A DNA stretch of 64,000 bases, from NCBI RefSeq assembly GCF_001368815.1, contig NZ_CTEI01000001.1, positions 992,001 through 1,056,000 of the forward strand. The letters are read 5' to 3'. Positions 8,992 to 18,396 of this stretch are shown in pieces (position 1 is the first letter of the stretch; each line of letters starts with the position of its first letter). The notes beneath the pieces were generated by a model. That model saw only the letters and a list, made by a program, of their open reading frames with translations, searched no databases and had not been told where the DNA came from. The stretch is from Paraliobacillus sp. PM-2 (GTDB lineage Bacteria; Bacillota; Bacilli; Bacillales; Amphibacillaceae). The position numbers and the translations under genes were made by a program.

Positions 8992-9023
8992 AACAGAGGA
9001 TAACACGTCGTGTTATCCTCTGT
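8992..9023 (-). terminator. Terminator downstream of the S1-domain gene
   Basis: A 13-bp perfect stem ACAGAGGATAACA / TGTTATCCTCTGT with a 5-base loop is followed by eight T residues on the minus strand. Confidence 0.9.
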
Positions 9024-9038
9024 TTCTCTTACGTTATT

Positions 9039-10178
9039 TTACTTATATTTATCTAATTTATTACCAATCATATCTCCTAATTGAAAACCAGCACTATCTT
9101 CTTCTTTTTCATATGCCTTAAATGCTTGTTGGTTTTTTTCAGCTTCAACCTCTTTAATACTTAAAGATATACGTTTGTCTGCTTCACTAACTTCTAAGAC
9201 CTTCACTTTTACTTCTTGACCAACCTCTAAAACTTCTTGTGGTGTTCCAATATGTTCAGTAGATATTTGTGAGATATGAACAAGACCTTCTACCCCAGGT
9301 AATACTTCAACAAATGCTCCAAAGTTAACTAATCGCTTAACCGTACCTTCGATCATACTGCCAACTTGTATTTTGTCATCAATATTTTCCCATGGTCCTG
9401 GTAAAGTTTCTTTAATTGAAAGTGAAATACGTTCATTTTCCTTATCAACAGATAACACTTTTACTTTAACCGTTTCACCTTCTGATACTACTTCACTTGG
9501 TTGTTCAACATGATCATGTGACAGTTGAGAAATATGGACTAATCCATCTATTCCACCTAAATCAACAAATGCTCCAAATGAAGTGATACGAGCTACTGTA
9601 CCTTCTAATATCTGTCCGTCTTCAATAGAAGTAAGTAATTGTTGTTTCTTTTCTGTCTCCTCTTCCTCTACAACAGCACGGTGGGATAGAATAACACGGT
9701 TTTTAGATTTATCTAATTCAACAACTTTTAAAGAAATTGTTTTATCTTGATAATCTGAAAAATCTTCAACATAATAAGTTTCGATAAGTGAGGCAGGAAT
9801 AAATCCTCTTATACCAACATCGACAACTAATCCACCTTTAACAATTTCTTTTACCGTTGCGTCAAAGATCGTACCTTTGTTAAGTTTATCTTCTAAATCA
9901 TCCCATGCTTTATCTGCAACAATTGCTTTTTTTGAAAGAATAATTTCTTCATCTTCAATTTTTTTAACTTTTAATGTTAATTCATCGCCTTCATTTACTA
10001 CATCACTTGCCTTTTCTATATGAAGACTAGATAGTTCACTTATTGGCACAATTCCATCTACTTTGTAATCGATATCAACCAATACCTGCTTTTCTTCTAC
10101 CTTTACTACTTTTCCTGTTACTGTTTCACCTTCTGTTAATGCTTTGAATTCTGATACTTCTTTATTTAACTCATCCAT
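9039..10178 (-). CDS. ypfD: S1 RNA-binding domain protein (YpfD, S1-like)
   Basis: The 379 aa protein is built from four S1 domains at roughly residues 18-85, 105-172, 190-258 and 275-343. Repeats 3 and 4 carry near-canonical V-x-x-F-G-A-F-V and G-L-V-H-I-S-Q motifs, and repeats 1 and 2 are more divergent. It is annotated as 30S ribosomal protein S1 homologue, but in bacilli it is shorter than E. coli S1 and may not be a stoichiometric ribosomal protein. The start at 10178 follows AAGGAGGCC; the open frame runs 12 codons further without a ribosome-binding site. It lies downstream of cmk and plsC, as in many Bacillota. Confidence 0.92.
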   Translation of the reverse strand: MDELNKEVSEFKALTEGETVTGKVVKVEEKQVLVDIDYKVDGIVPISELSSLHIEKASDVVNEGDELTLKVKKIEDEEIILSKKAIVADKAWDDLEDKLNKGTIFDATVKEIVKGGLVVDVGIRGFIPASLIETYYVEDFSDYQDKTISLKVVELDKSKNRVILSHRAVVEEEETEKKQQLLTSIEDGQILEGTVARITSFGAFVDLGGIDGLVHISQLSHDHVEQPSEVVSEGETVKVKVLSVDKENERISLSIKETLPGPWENIDDKIQVGSMIEGTVKRLVNFGAFVEVLPGVEGLVHISQISTEHIGTPQEVLEVGQEVKVKVLEVSEADKRISLSIKEVEAEKNQQAFKAYEKEEDSAGFQLGDMIGNKLDKYK

Positions 10179-10251
10179 AAAAAAGGCCTCCTTCAATTTA
10201 CGACAAAACTTCAAACAACTTGTCCTTTTGTCTAACTTCTAATATTTTCAC

Positions 10252-10277
10252 TTATTTGTCAAGCAATAGACAAATAA
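10252..10277 (-). repeat. Inverted repeat between the acyltransferase and ypfD genes
   Basis: A 9-bp perfect inverted repeat (TTATTTGTC / GACAAATAA) with an 8-base spacer lies just beyond the stop of the acyltransferase gene. It lacks a clear T-run on either strand, so it may be a weak terminator or an operator in the ypfD leader. Confidence 0.4.
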
Positions 10278-10279
10278 AA

Positions 10280-10861
10280 TTATGAATATTTTTCTTTTAA
10301 TTCTCTTATATTTTCCATAATTACATCCGTTACTTCACTTGCTTTTGCTTTATTTTTTCTTAATTGATCCATTTCAATCGCTTCTCCATAAACCACTTTT
10401 AATCGTTTACCTTTTTTATAAGGTCCAATAATTGCACATGGTATAACGGTTGCTTGTGATCGCAAAGCAAAAAAACCAACTCCTGAAAGCCCTTTACCAA
10501 TCTTACCAGTCTTACTTCTCGTTCCTTCTGGAAATAATCCTAGTGTATTTCCTTCTTTTAAAATGGCTAATGCTTTTTTAAGCGCATCTCTATCCTGCAT
10601 GCCTCTTTTGATTGGAAAAGCTTTTACTCTTAAAAGCAAACCACCTAAAAGCTTATTTCTAAACAATTCTTCTTTTGCCATGAAGTATATCTCTCTAGGA
10701 CAGGTAATTCCTACAACTGGTGGGTCTAGGTTTGATATATGATTAGAACAAATAATTACAGGTCCATTTTTAGGAATATTTTCTTTTCCTATTACATGAA
10801 AACGATAGATAGGACGTAAAAATAGATTCACGACGGATGTGACAAATCGATAAAAACTCAT
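10280..10861 (-). CDS. plsC: 1-acyl-sn-glycerol-3-phosphate acyltransferase
   Basis: PlsC-family enzymes acylate lysophosphatidic acid to phosphatidic acid at the membrane. The 193 aa product has the HX4D catalytic motif NHISNLDP near residues 40-47, the GYAFP-like segment replaced by AFPIKRG near residues 81-87, and the [10 protein letters not shown] substrate-binding motif near residues 113-122. A hydrophobic N-terminus (residues 1-20) fits membrane association. It overlaps cmk by 4 bases, and this cmk-plsC pairing is common in Bacillaceae. Confidence 0.9.
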   Translation of the reverse strand: MSFYRFVTSVVNLFLRPIYRFHVIGKENIPKNGPVIICSNHISNLDPPVVGITCPREIYFMAKEELFRNKLLGGLLLRVKAFPIKRGMQDRDALKKALAILKEGNTLGLFPEGTRSKTGKIGKGLSGVGFFALRSQATVIPCAIIGPYKKGKRLKVVYGEAIEMDQLRKNKAKASEVTDVIMENIRELKEKYS

Positions 10862-11544
10862 AGTTTACGCTCCTTTTTATCGCATACAATTTTCAAGATT
10901 TTTTGTGTCACTTCATTGATGGACAGTGCTGTTGTATCAATCTCAATTGCATCTTTTGCCTTGATAAGCGGAGAAATCTCACGCTCCGAATCCAATTTAT
11001 CTCGTTTAGCAATTTCATCTTTTAATTTTTCTAAATCAGAAGCAAAACCTTTAGATGTGTTTTCTTCGTGTCTTCGTATTGCCCGTTCCTCTACAGAAGC
11101 AATTAGAAATATTTTTACTTCTGCATCTGGTATGACATGTGTTCCAATATCTCTACCATCCATTACCACTCCACGTTCAGCTGCTAATTCTTGCTGTTGT
11201 TTAACCATTTCCTCTCGAACTAAACGATGTTGTGCAACGATGGAAACATGATTAGTAACATTTTCACCTCTAATAGCATCTGTTACATCCTCATGTCCAA
11301 CAAATACCTTTTGTCCATCGGCAGTCTGCTTTAGATCAATTGATGATTCTTTTGCCAAATGGAACAGCGCATCACCATTAGTTAATGGTGTATTAGTCTG
11401 TAATGCTTTATAAGTCAACGCACGATACATTGCTCCTGTATCAATATATATGTAATCTAATTGATGTGCTACTTTTTTTGCAACTGTGCTTTTTCCAGCT
11501 GCTGCTGGTCCATCAATTGCAATAGCAATTTTATTATTTCTCAT
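10858..11544 (-). CDS. cmk: Cytidylate kinase
   Basis: Cmk phosphorylates CMP and dCMP to the diphosphates. The 228 aa protein has the P-loop GPAAAGKST at residues 13-21, the [12 protein letters not shown] motif near residues 34-45, and [11 protein letters not shown] near residues 125-135. The lid contains the RRHEEN segment. It heads a unit with plsC. The gene lies upstream of ypfD as in B. subtilis. Confidence 0.97.
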   Translation of the reverse strand: MRNNKIAIAIDGPAAAGKSTVAKKVAHQLDYIYIDTGAMYRALTYKALQTNTPLTNGDALFHLAKESSIDLKQTADGQKVFVGHEDVTDAIRGENVTNHVSIVAQHRLVREEMVKQQQELAAERGVVMDGRDIGTHVIPDAEVKIFLIASVEERAIRRHEENTSKGFASDLEKLKDEIAKRDKLDSEREISPLIKAKDAIEIDTTALSINEVTQKILKIVCDKKERKL

Positions 11545-11653
11545 TTTTCTATTCTTCCTCTCTTAAACCAACAACCAAAGATATCTAACGATGAATTACC
11601 TAATTAAAGGATAACATATTTTTTTTAAAATGTTAGGTTACTTTATTTGAAAA

Positions 11654-12307
11654 TCAAAATTTCTGCCTGCGATCTTTAACTTGTACTTCAAAACAATGAC
11701 GAATAATGAGCTCACGATCGTTTTCTGAAATGTTGTTATATTCGACTGTAAGTAAAGAAATATTTGCATCTTCCTTTTTAAATATACGAATAACCGTTGC
11801 CTCTGCATGGACATATTCTATTCTCTCATTTTCCAATGGAATTACAACACAAATATCAACCATATCTCCTATATTATAAATTCCATCGATCGGTAATAGG
11901 ATACATAACCCGCCACCACTTATATCATTTGTAACGGTAGTGAAGGGCTCTTTCAAACCCTCATGATCATGAATTGCTACATCTAAGGAACTGTTAACTC
12001 TTACGTATTTCCTTCTTTGAATGCGTACCATTTCATCTTGTGAGAAATGAATCATCAACATCGGGACATTTCCCGTTTTTTTACCTGTGATTTCTGTGAT
12101 AAACTGATATACTGATTGATTTTCGTCAACAAGATTCACTTTAAATATTGTTCCTTTTGGGAAAATATTCGTTCTCCCTGTCATTTCGTTGATTGGATAA
12201 TCAATATAGATCGTAGTTCCTTCCTGCCCAACAATTTTACTACGATAACTTGATGTTTCCTCCTCTTCTAATGCTTCTAGCTTTAATGTTGCACCTATTT
12301 TAATCAA
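11654..12307 (-). CDS. motI: PilZ-domain c-di-GMP receptor, flagellar brake MotI
   Basis: MotI (YpfA/DgrA) binds c-di-GMP and disengages the flagellar motor in B. subtilis. I place the start at a TTG (12305-12307) behind GGGGAGGG, giving 217 aa, the same length as B. subtilis YpfA; the open frame runs 27 codons upstream through the ribosome-binding site. An N-terminal YcgR-like domain includes P-I-N-E-M-T-G-R-T near residue 42. The PilZ domain has RRKYVR for RxxxR near residues 104-109 and DISGGG for DxSxxG near residues 130-135. Both c-di-GMP contact motifs are intact. It matches the c-di-GMP enzyme encoded at 56.8 kb. Confidence 0.92.
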   Translation of the reverse strand: MIKIGATLKLEALEEEETSSYRSKIVGQEGTTIYIDYPINEMTGRTNIFPKGTIFKVNLVDENQSVYQFITEITGKKTGNVPMLMIHFSQDEMVRIQRRKYVRVNSSLDVAIHDHEGLKEPFTTVTNDISGGGLCILLPIDGIYNIGDMVDICVVIPLENERIEYVHAEATVIRIFKKEDANISLLTVEYNNISENDRELIIRHCFEVQVKDRRQKF

Positions 12308-12436
12308 CCTACACGTACCCTCCCCTAAAGCATTAGTTTTACTTCCACCATATCCTACTAAGATAGAATACTCCTTATAGTTATACAATATTTTTAGCTA
12401 AAATAAAAGAAAAAGGGAAGGATTTACATCCACTCC

Positions 12437-13777
12437 CTAATCAAAATTCCACTTAGTCTCTACCGCCTTCAATTTTTCTACTTGAAGTTCTCTGCCTGTA
12501 TTAGCATCAATAAATATTCGATAGGTTTCTTCCTCCATCGTTCCTAAAAATGCATATGCCAATACCTCTTGCATGACATCATTTTCTATTACCGCCATGT
12601 GTTGATCTTGAATGGTAACGGATGGATTAACCTTTTCTTTTGCATCTTCTATAGATAGATTGGGTGCTTCGATGGTTCGATCATGATGATTTCGATAAAA
12701 ATCATTGGCCATATAACCTAATATTTCACCTGTATCTAGCGCTACTTTTAATTGCACCTTATCAGGATAGATGCGAATATCGTCTTGGTTATACAGAAAT
12801 TGGAATACTCCGACATGGTCATACTGACTACTTTGGAAAAGTTCCATTTTTGATAAACCATTTTTCTTTAAAAAATCTGTTGCTTTTGTTGCCGCTTCAT
12901 TTAGACTCAGTTTTTGTTCCTTAATCTTTCGGTTCAACATAAAGGAAAGAATATTTCCTCCCTTTTTAGATATATCAATATATCCATGTACGTTATTTGA
13001 TTTAAAAGAACCACTATACGTTTGAAGGGTTGCTCCTTCACCACTTTCAGCAATTGTGACCTCGGTATCATTAGATAATGAGAACAAGTCGCGAATTTTC
13101 TTTTCTGCATTCTTTTCACTGACTTGCTTTCCAGTAATATATTGATAGTCATGATTTTCATTTGAAATGCCGGTAATGTTGGGTGAGAGCGTACTTTCTG
13201 AATACTCCTTAGCAGCTTCTTCAACCGTTTTAAAACCATCTATGATCGTATTATCTTGTTGTTGATCATTATTGACTAATGCTAGTTGTACATCCATCCA
13301 ACGTAAGTTTTCTTCTAATACAACATGTTGTACCTTACGAAGCTCACTCTTAATATCTCCAGCAGTTTGATATAGATCTTTTAATTTATCTGTTTCTTTA
13401 TCAGATAATGGGTTTTCTTCTAGATCACGCACAGCAGTCTTGTAAGTGAAATCGCCAATACTCGACAAAAATTCTTCTGTTTTGTTAAATGGTAATAATG
13501 CTAATGGTAATTGACCAACATCCGTATTTGCTTCTGAAGTGATCCTCCATATCTCTACTAATTGAGGGGATAACGTTTCTTTTGTATTTATTGCAAGTGT
13601 AGTTCCAATTTTATCGTGTAATAAATCAATTTTATAGGTTAGATCATGAAATGCACGTTGATAATTATTTTCGGCTTGAACTAAAATCGCATTTTTCTCT
13701 TGATGTTCTTGATACCCCCAAGCAGCTGTTGCAAAAATAAAAATACTTAGTAATGTAATAGCAATCCATCTAAACAT
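12437..13777 (-). CDS. ypeB: Germination protein YpeB
   Basis: YpeB is the partner that localises and stabilises the cortex-lytic enzyme SleB in the spore. The 446 aa protein has an N-terminal signal anchor (residues 4-20, ITLLSIFIFATAAWGY) followed by a helical domain and PepSY-like repeats near residues 205-280, 285-360 and 370-440. It lies 18 bases downstream of sleB, the conserved bicistronic operon. Confidence 0.95.
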   Translation of the reverse strand: MFRWIAITLLSIFIFATAAWGYQEHQEKNAILVQAENNYQRAFHDLTYKIDLLHDKIGTTLAINTKETLSPQLVEIWRITSEANTDVGQLPLALLPFNKTEEFLSSIGDFTYKTAVRDLEENPLSDKETDKLKDLYQTAGDIKSELRKVQHVVLEENLRWMDVQLALVNNDQQQDNTIIDGFKTVEEAAKEYSESTLSPNITGISNENHDYQYITGKQVSEKNAEKKIRDLFSLSNDTEVTIAESGEGATLQTYSGSFKSNNVHGYIDISKKGGNILSFMLNRKIKEQKLSLNEAATKATDFLKKNGLSKMELFQSSQYDHVGVFQFLYNQDDIRIYPDKVQLKVALDTGEILGYMANDFYRNHHDRTIEAPNLSIEDAKEKVNPSVTIQDQHMAVIENDVMQEVLAYAFLGTMEEETYRIFIDANTGRELQVEKLKAVETKWNFD

Positions 13778-13795
13778 AGTAAGTATGCTCCCTTC

Positions 13796-14614
13796 TTACA
13801 TGCAAAAAACATGTTTTCCTATTCGTTTTATTTGTGGTCTCGACCAAATCCAGCTCGAAGTAGCCGTATCTGGATTAAAATAATAAATTGCATCTCCCGT
13901 TGGATCCCAACCATTTATTGCGTCGACCACTGCCTTTTTAGCAGATTCATTTGGTGTAAGCCAGATTTGCCCATCCGCAACAGCTGTAAATGCTCTTGGT
14001 TCAAAAATAACCCCGGATATTGTATTGGGAAAAGAAGTACTTTGAACGCGATTTAGAATAACTGCTGCCACAGCAACTTGACCTTCATATGGCTCTCCGC
14101 GCGCTTCACCATATACGGCATTTGCCATTAGCTGTATGTCATTTTGAGAATAACCATTTGGAACGTTAACAGCAGTCGGTTCCATTGATGTGTCCTCTTT
14201 TTCTGTTGTGCCTTCATTATCTTTCACTTGTTCCTCTTTCGGTGTCCCGCCATAATACGTAAACTTATTACCGGCCTCGATGTTTTTCTTTATAAATTGT
14301 TTATCATATTTTGTTGCTTTAACTAATTTGTTTTTAACGGTTTCTCCTGCCAACCCATCGATTTCCATTCCAAATTCATATTGAAAATTACGAAGTGCCC
14401 AATACGTCCCCCATCCAAATACTCCATCAATTTTCCCGTTATAGAAACCTAAATATTGTAATCTCGCTTGTAACTCAATGACATCTTCACCTGTTGCACC
14501 ATGTTGAATGACTTGTGGACTAAAAGCATCTACTTTTTCAATTGGCTGCATAACGGATAGAAACGCAATAAATAACAAGCTAAATAAGCATATCTTTTTT
14601 GTTTTTATAGACAT
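13796..14614 (-). CDS. sleB: Spore cortex-lytic enzyme SleB
   Basis: SleB is a lytic transglycosylase that degrades cortex muramic-delta-lactam peptidoglycan on germination. The 272 aa protein has a signal peptide (residues 1-30), a peptidoglycan-binding domain near residues 37-95 (GATGEDVIELQARLQYLGF), a charged linker, and a hydrolase-2 catalytic domain near residues 150-272. Within it ANAVYGEARGEPYEGQVAVA holds the catalytic glutamate. The ATG at 14614 follows GGAGG; 27 upstream in-frame codons lack such a site. Confidence 0.95.
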   Translation of the reverse strand: MSIKTKKICLFSLLFIAFLSVMQPIEKVDAFSPQVIQHGATGEDVIELQARLQYLGFYNGKIDGVFGWGTYWALRNFQYEFGMEIDGLAGETVKNKLVKATKYDKQFIKKNIEAGNKFTYYGGTPKEEQVKDNEGTTEKEDTSMEPTAVNVPNGYSQNDIQLMANAVYGEARGEPYEGQVAVAAVILNRVQSTSFPNTISGVIFEPRAFTAVADGQIWLTPNESAKKAVVDAINGWDPTGDAIYYFNPDTATSSWIWSRPQIKRIGKHVFCM

Positions 14615-14768
14615 AATAAGCCTCCTACACTCTAAAATGTTATTCATACATTTGTTAGTGGTATTTTTAGGCTTATTTCTTTTTTTATTCATCATTTTAA
14701 TTGAATTAAATTTAATGGATGATTCCGTGTATCTGGGTTAAACGGTTTATTCGGTTGCATAAAAAAAA

Positions 14769-14804
14769 GTGTGTGTATATGATTAAACAATCATGTACAC
14801 ACAC
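14769..14804 (-). terminator. Terminator of prsW
   Basis: A stem of about 14 bp (GTGTGTGTATATGA / TCATGTACACACAC, one wobble) with an 8-base loop lies immediately after the prsW stop and is followed by eight T residues on the minus strand. Confidence 0.85.
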
Positions 14805-14805
14805 G

Positions 14806-15495
14806 CTATGATACATCCATATTTTGATTTACAATTGAAAGTCTCTCTCTGTTTACATATTGATTAGCTTGCTTTACTTTTTTTATAGCATTTAACCATA
14901 AAAGAATCATAAAAGGAGTCAAAATGTATATCCAATTTCCATCACTTGTTTGTAGGATATAATCATAAAAACCGTGCAGTAAAAAAGGAAACAATAATGC
15001 AAAAAACATCATCAGTCGTGGTTTTACAGGATTAAACCTTGCTTTACCCAGATAGTAACCCATCACCACACCAAATAAAGCATGGGATGATACAGGGAAA
15101 AAAGCTCTTGCAAAAGCGTACTCTATACCATGAGCAACTAAATATAATATATTTTCAACAGTTGCAAACCCTAAGCTAATTGCTACACCATATATTATTC
15201 CATCATAAAAAGAATTAAATGTTGTAAATTTATATACTGTATATACGAAAATAAACCATTTGAAGAACTCTTCTAAAAAACCTGTTAAGATAAATGATGA
15301 AATAAAAAAATCTTGATCTATTCCCTCAGTAGTAAATGCATATTGAATAAACATAATTGGGAATACTAGTAAAGCACCATAAACAAATGATTGAACAATA
15401 GGTAGGATAGGTTCTGTATTGAAACGATCCTTTAGATAAAAAAATGTCATCAATGCTACTGCTGGAGCTATTCCAGACGATAAGAGTGCTAACAT
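14806..15495 (-). CDS. prsW: Intramembrane-type protease PrsW
   Basis: PrsW performs site-1 cleavage of the anti-sigma factor RsiW in B. subtilis. The 229 aa polytopic protein has the motif TGFLEEFFKW near residues 68-77 (the EExxK-type glutamates), the GFATVENILYL segment near residues 107-117, and conserved histidines in SSHALFGV and LLHGFYDY. I chose the ATG at 15495 (MLALLSSGIAP) behind GAGGGTGTC because it aligns with B. subtilis PrsW; 12 extra codons upstream are unlikely. It is divergent from ansA. Its substrate in this organism is not visible in the window. Confidence 0.92.
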   Translation of the reverse strand: MLALLSSGIAPAVALMTFFYLKDRFNTEPILPIVQSFVYGALLVFPIMFIQYAFTTEGIDQDFFISSFILTGFLEEFFKWFIFVYTVYKFTTFNSFYDGIIYGVAISLGFATVENILYLVAHGIEYAFARAFFPVSSHALFGVVMGYYLGKARFNPVKPRLMMFFALLFPFLLHGFYDYILQTSDGNWIYILTPFMILLWLNAIKKVKQANQYVNRERLSIVNQNMDVS

Positions 15496-15579
15496 TCTAA
15501 TGACACCCTCTTCCATAAAAATTACTTTCATCGTATCATGAAGTTAGAAAAATGAAAATATAAAAAGTTGGTGAACAAA

Positions 15580-16539
15580 TTGAAAAAAATATTACTTATT
15601 CATACAGGTGGAACAATTGCGATGTCAGAGGATCAAAAAACTGGCACAGTGACTACTACAGCATCGAATCCTCTTACACAAGTGGAAACAATTATAAATC
15701 AATTTGCTGCATTAGATGAAGAAGTGTTCTATCATTTACCCTCTCCACATATTACACCAACTCATATGCTTGAAATAGGCAAATACATTGAATCTAGAAT
15801 GGACGACTTTGATGGCATTGTGATCACGCACGGAACGGATACTTTAGAAGAAACTGCTTATTTTTTAGATTTATATATTGCAACAAAAAAACCAATTGTT
15901 ATTACCGGGGCAATGCGTTCCAGTAATGAAATTGGCTCGGATGGACTTTATAACTTAATTTGTGCAATCCGCGTAGCAATAGCAGATGAATCCTATGAAA
16001 AAGGGCTACTAGTTGTTATGAATGATGAAATTCACACAGCCGCATATGCAACAAAAACAGCTACTAGTAATGTTGCTACATTCAAAAGTCCTCAGTTTGG
16101 CCCAATTGGTATGGTTACGAAACAAGACATTTGCTTTTATCACAAATGGATCTCTTATGAAAAATATAAAATAGAAAACATCTCCAAACAAGTACCTTTA
16201 CTAAAAGCTTATGCAGGAATGGATAAATCACTGATTAATGCAATACTTAAGATGAATATAGATGGTTTAGTGATAGAAGGTCTAGGCCAGGGAAACTTAC
16301 CACCTACAATGGTCGATCCATTAAAACAATTACTTCATAATAATATTCCTGTTGTGTTAGTGTCTAGAAGTTTTAAAGGAGTTGTTCAACCTACCTATGA
16401 TTATCTTGGTGGCGGAAAGCAATTACATGAAATGGGCATTATATTTGCCAAACGCTTAACCGGTCAAAAAGCTCGTATAAAGTTATTAATGGTTTTGGAA
16501 GCTTCTTTAAATAAAGACATTCATTCCTATTTCAACTAA
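15580..16539 (+). CDS. ansA: L-asparaginase, type I family
   Basis: The enzyme hydrolyses L-asparagine to aspartate and ammonia. The roughly 320 aa protein has both signature threonine motifs: HTGGTIAM near residues 8-15 and ITHGTDTLEETAY near residues 86-98. No signal peptide is seen, which suggests the cytoplasmic enzyme. Three non-ATG starts are possible: TTG 15568, GTG 15571 and TTG 15580. I favour 15580 because GGTGA lies 6 bases upstream and the protein then begins directly at the beta strand KKILLIHTGG. It is followed by a terminator shared with the end of ypdA. Confidence 0.88.
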   Translation: MKKILLIHTGGTIAMSEDQKTGTVTTTASNPLTQVETIINQFAALDEEVFYHLPSPHITPTHMLEIGKYIESRMDDFDGIVITHGTDTLEETAYFLDLYIATKKPIVITGAMRSSNEIGSDGLYNLICAIRVAIADESYEKGLLVVMNDEIHTAAYATKTATSNVATFKSPQFGPIGMVTKQDICFYHKWISYEKYKIENISKQVPLLKAYAGMDKSLINAILKMNIDGLVIEGLGQGNLPPTMVDPLKQLLHNNIPVVLVSRSFKGVVQPTYDYLGGGKQLHEMGIIFAKRLTGQKARIKLLMVLEASLNKDIHSYFN

Positions 16540-16546
16540 TAATAAA

Positions 16547-16572
16547 GAGCAGTATATGGTATTATACTGCTC
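16547..16572 (+). terminator. Terminator of ansA, convergent with ypdA
   Basis: The 10-bp stem GAGCAGTATA / TATACTGCTC has a 6-base loop and is followed by CACTTTTTT on the plus strand. It overlaps the last codons of ypdA. Confidence 0.75.
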
Positions 16573-17557
16573 CACTTTTTTGTATTTTTCTTGCTATGTC
16601 ATTGGCAATTAACGGACCATGATAACGGCCATTTTCAATAAATATTTCATTATTATTATAACCTGCAGCAATTACACCTGCTATATAGATGTCTTTCACA
16701 TTTGTCTCCATTGATTCCATATTAAATGCTGGTCTGCCAGTTTCTGGTTCAATATTTACCCTCATAGACTGAAGAAATGTATGATCTGGTTGATAGCCAG
16801 TCATCGCAAATACAAAAGATGCTTCTGCCGTTTTTGTTTGATCATTTACTTGATAGATCACTTCATTATTTGTTATTTCTTTTATAGTTGCATTAAATTC
16901 CATTGAAATTTCATTTTTTTCAACTAAAGCTCTGAACTCTGGTAAAATCCAAGGTTTCACACTTTTAGAGTAATCACACCCACGATATAAAACGGTTATA
17001 TCTGCTTCTGCTTTATGTAACTCTAATACTGCATCTACTGCCGAGTTTTTGCCACCAATAACAACTACTTTTTCCCGGTAAAATGGATGTGCTTCTTTAA
17101 AATAGTGATACACGTGAGATGAATCTTCACCTTTCACACTCATTTTATTTGGTTGATCATAATAACCTGTTGCAACCACAATAAATTTAGTTTTATAGGA
17201 TTGATTCTCATTTTTACTAGTTAAAGTATTGACAATAAAGTCATCACCGTCTCTAACAACATCAATAACCTTTTCAAAACTATTAATTCGTAATGATCTA
17301 CGACTTGCCACTTCACGATAGTATGCTAAAGCTTGATTGCGAACCGGCTTCTTTCTTTCCGTTATAAACGGAATATTCCCAACTTCTAAGCGATCGCTAG
17401 AACTAAAAAACGTTTGATGTGTTGGATAATTATATATGGAATTTGTAATGTTTCCTTTTTCAATTATTAATGGATCAAACCCTTTATCTTGAAGTGACAA
17501 AGCCGCTGACATACCGCAAGGGCCAGCACCAATAATAATAACCTGTTCTTTCTGCAT
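16562..17557 (-). CDS. ypdA: Bacillithiol disulfide reductase YpdA
   Basis: YpdA is a FAD- and NADPH-dependent oxidoreductase that reduces bacillithiol disulfide. The 331 aa protein has an N-terminal FAD motif IIGAGPCGMSAALSL near residues 9-23, with the active-site-type cysteine in GPCG. An NADPH motif VVIGGKNSAVDAVLEL lies near residues 163-178, and a C-terminal GVIAAGYNNNEIFIENGR segment completes the fold. The start at 17557 is the second of two adjacent ATGs, correctly spaced from AGGAGG. Its presence implies bacillithiol as the low-molecular-weight thiol. In B. subtilis gudB separates ypdA from ypbH; here they are adjacent. Confidence 0.93.
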   Translation of the reverse strand: MQKEQVIIIGAGPCGMSAALSLQDKGFDPLIIEKGNITNSIYNYPTHQTFFSSSDRLEVGNIPFITERKKPVRNQALAYYREVASRRSLRINSFEKVIDVVRDGDDFIVNTLTSKNENQSYKTKFIVVATGYYDQPNKMSVKGEDSSHVYHYFKEAHPFYREKVVVIGGKNSAVDAVLELHKAEADITVLYRGCDYSKSVKPWILPEFRALVEKNEISMEFNATIKEITNNEVIYQVNDQTKTAEASFVFAMTGYQPDHTFLQSMRVNIEPETGRPAFNMESMETNVKDIYIAGVIAAGYNNNEIFIENGRYHGPLIANDIARKIQKSGAV

Positions 17558-17591
17558 CATTATCCTCCTACTATAAAACAAAAAACATAGA

Positions 17592-18170
17592 TCAATGATT
17601 AAAAAATGTAGTTAATTGTTTAATTGCATCTTCTTTCATTATTATTTTACCATACTCAAGTAATCGGTAAGAAGTAACTATACTTGGTGAAGCATACTCT
17701 GATAAAAGAGCAATAATATTTTCTCGATCTACTTCTTCTACATCTTTGTCTGTAAACAGCATATAATAATGATTGTCAAAATAAATAATTGAACCACCAT
17801 TTATACCAGCTTGAAGCATGGATCTTGATAGCTGTATGATATCCTCAAACGTATCAAACAAAAAGATTAATTCATTACTCTCATCGAGGGTTACTTTCAT
17901 TTCTAAATATTCCTCATCTTCTTGTTCAATTTCATTTTGTGTAACAATAATCAGCATACCTTGAGCTTGGAGCACATGAACTTGAACTAATAAGACGCCT
18001 TCTAATTCAAATCCTAACTCATCACTTGCTTCAAACATCATGTCATGAAACAGTGCCTGCATGCTAGGTAAGTCTTGCCATAAATCATCTTTGGTTAATC
18101 CTCTTTCAATTAAATCATCAAATGTAAGAAAAATCTTAAATTGATTAGAAGAAAGCCGCTCCAAACGCAT
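17592..18170 (-). CDS. ypbH: MecA-family adaptor protein (YpbH/MecB)
   Basis: MecA-type adaptors deliver substrates to ClpC; YpbH is the paralog involved in competence and sporulation control. The roughly 192 aa protein begins MRLERLSSNQFKIFLTF, has the DLIERGLTKDDLW segment of the N-terminal domain, an acidic linker near residue 110 and a C-terminal ClpC-binding domain with SEYASPSIVTSYRLLEYGK. I chose the ATG at 18170, since the upstream ATG at 18176 sits one base from GGGGGA. Confidence 0.88.
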   Translation of the reverse strand: MRLERLSSNQFKIFLTFDDLIERGLTKDDLWQDLPSMQALFHDMMFEASDELGFELEGVLLVQVHVLQAQGMLIIVTQNEIEQEDEEYLEMKVTLDESNELIFLFDTFEDIIQLSRSMLQAGINGGSIIYFDNHYYMLFTDKDVEEVDRENIIALLSEYASPSIVTSYRLLEYGKIIMKEDAIKQLTTFFNH

Positions 18171-18298
18171 ATTCATATCCCCCTTTTTTCAATAACTGTC
18201 TTTAAATAGTATATGTCTGCAAAAGTTAATTTGAGACGGATATTTGTTTATATTCATATAGTGTAAACAACGAAATGTTGCAACAAAGGAAAGAAAAA

Positions 18299-18324
18299 GA
18301 GTACTTCTTCATACCAAAGTACTC
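18299..18324 (-). terminator. Terminator downstream of the CBS/ACT gene
   Basis: An 8-bp stem GAGTACTT / AAGTACTC with a 10-base loop is followed by TTTTTCTTT on the minus strand. The remaining 18171-18298 stretch shows nothing further. Confidence 0.7.
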
Positions 18325-18396
18325 AGTTACTGATTCTATATTATACAATATTATATTTTAAAAACCAAAATTATAATATTACCTAATTGTAGAAAA

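Noticed and set aside
10252-10277. Inverted repeat as a strong terminator
   Set aside because: There is no T-run on either strand, so I list it only as a repeat.
13811-14056. Plus-strand open frames opposite sleB and other genes
   Set aside because: They are frame shadows of well-supported minus-strand genes and lack ribosome-binding sites.
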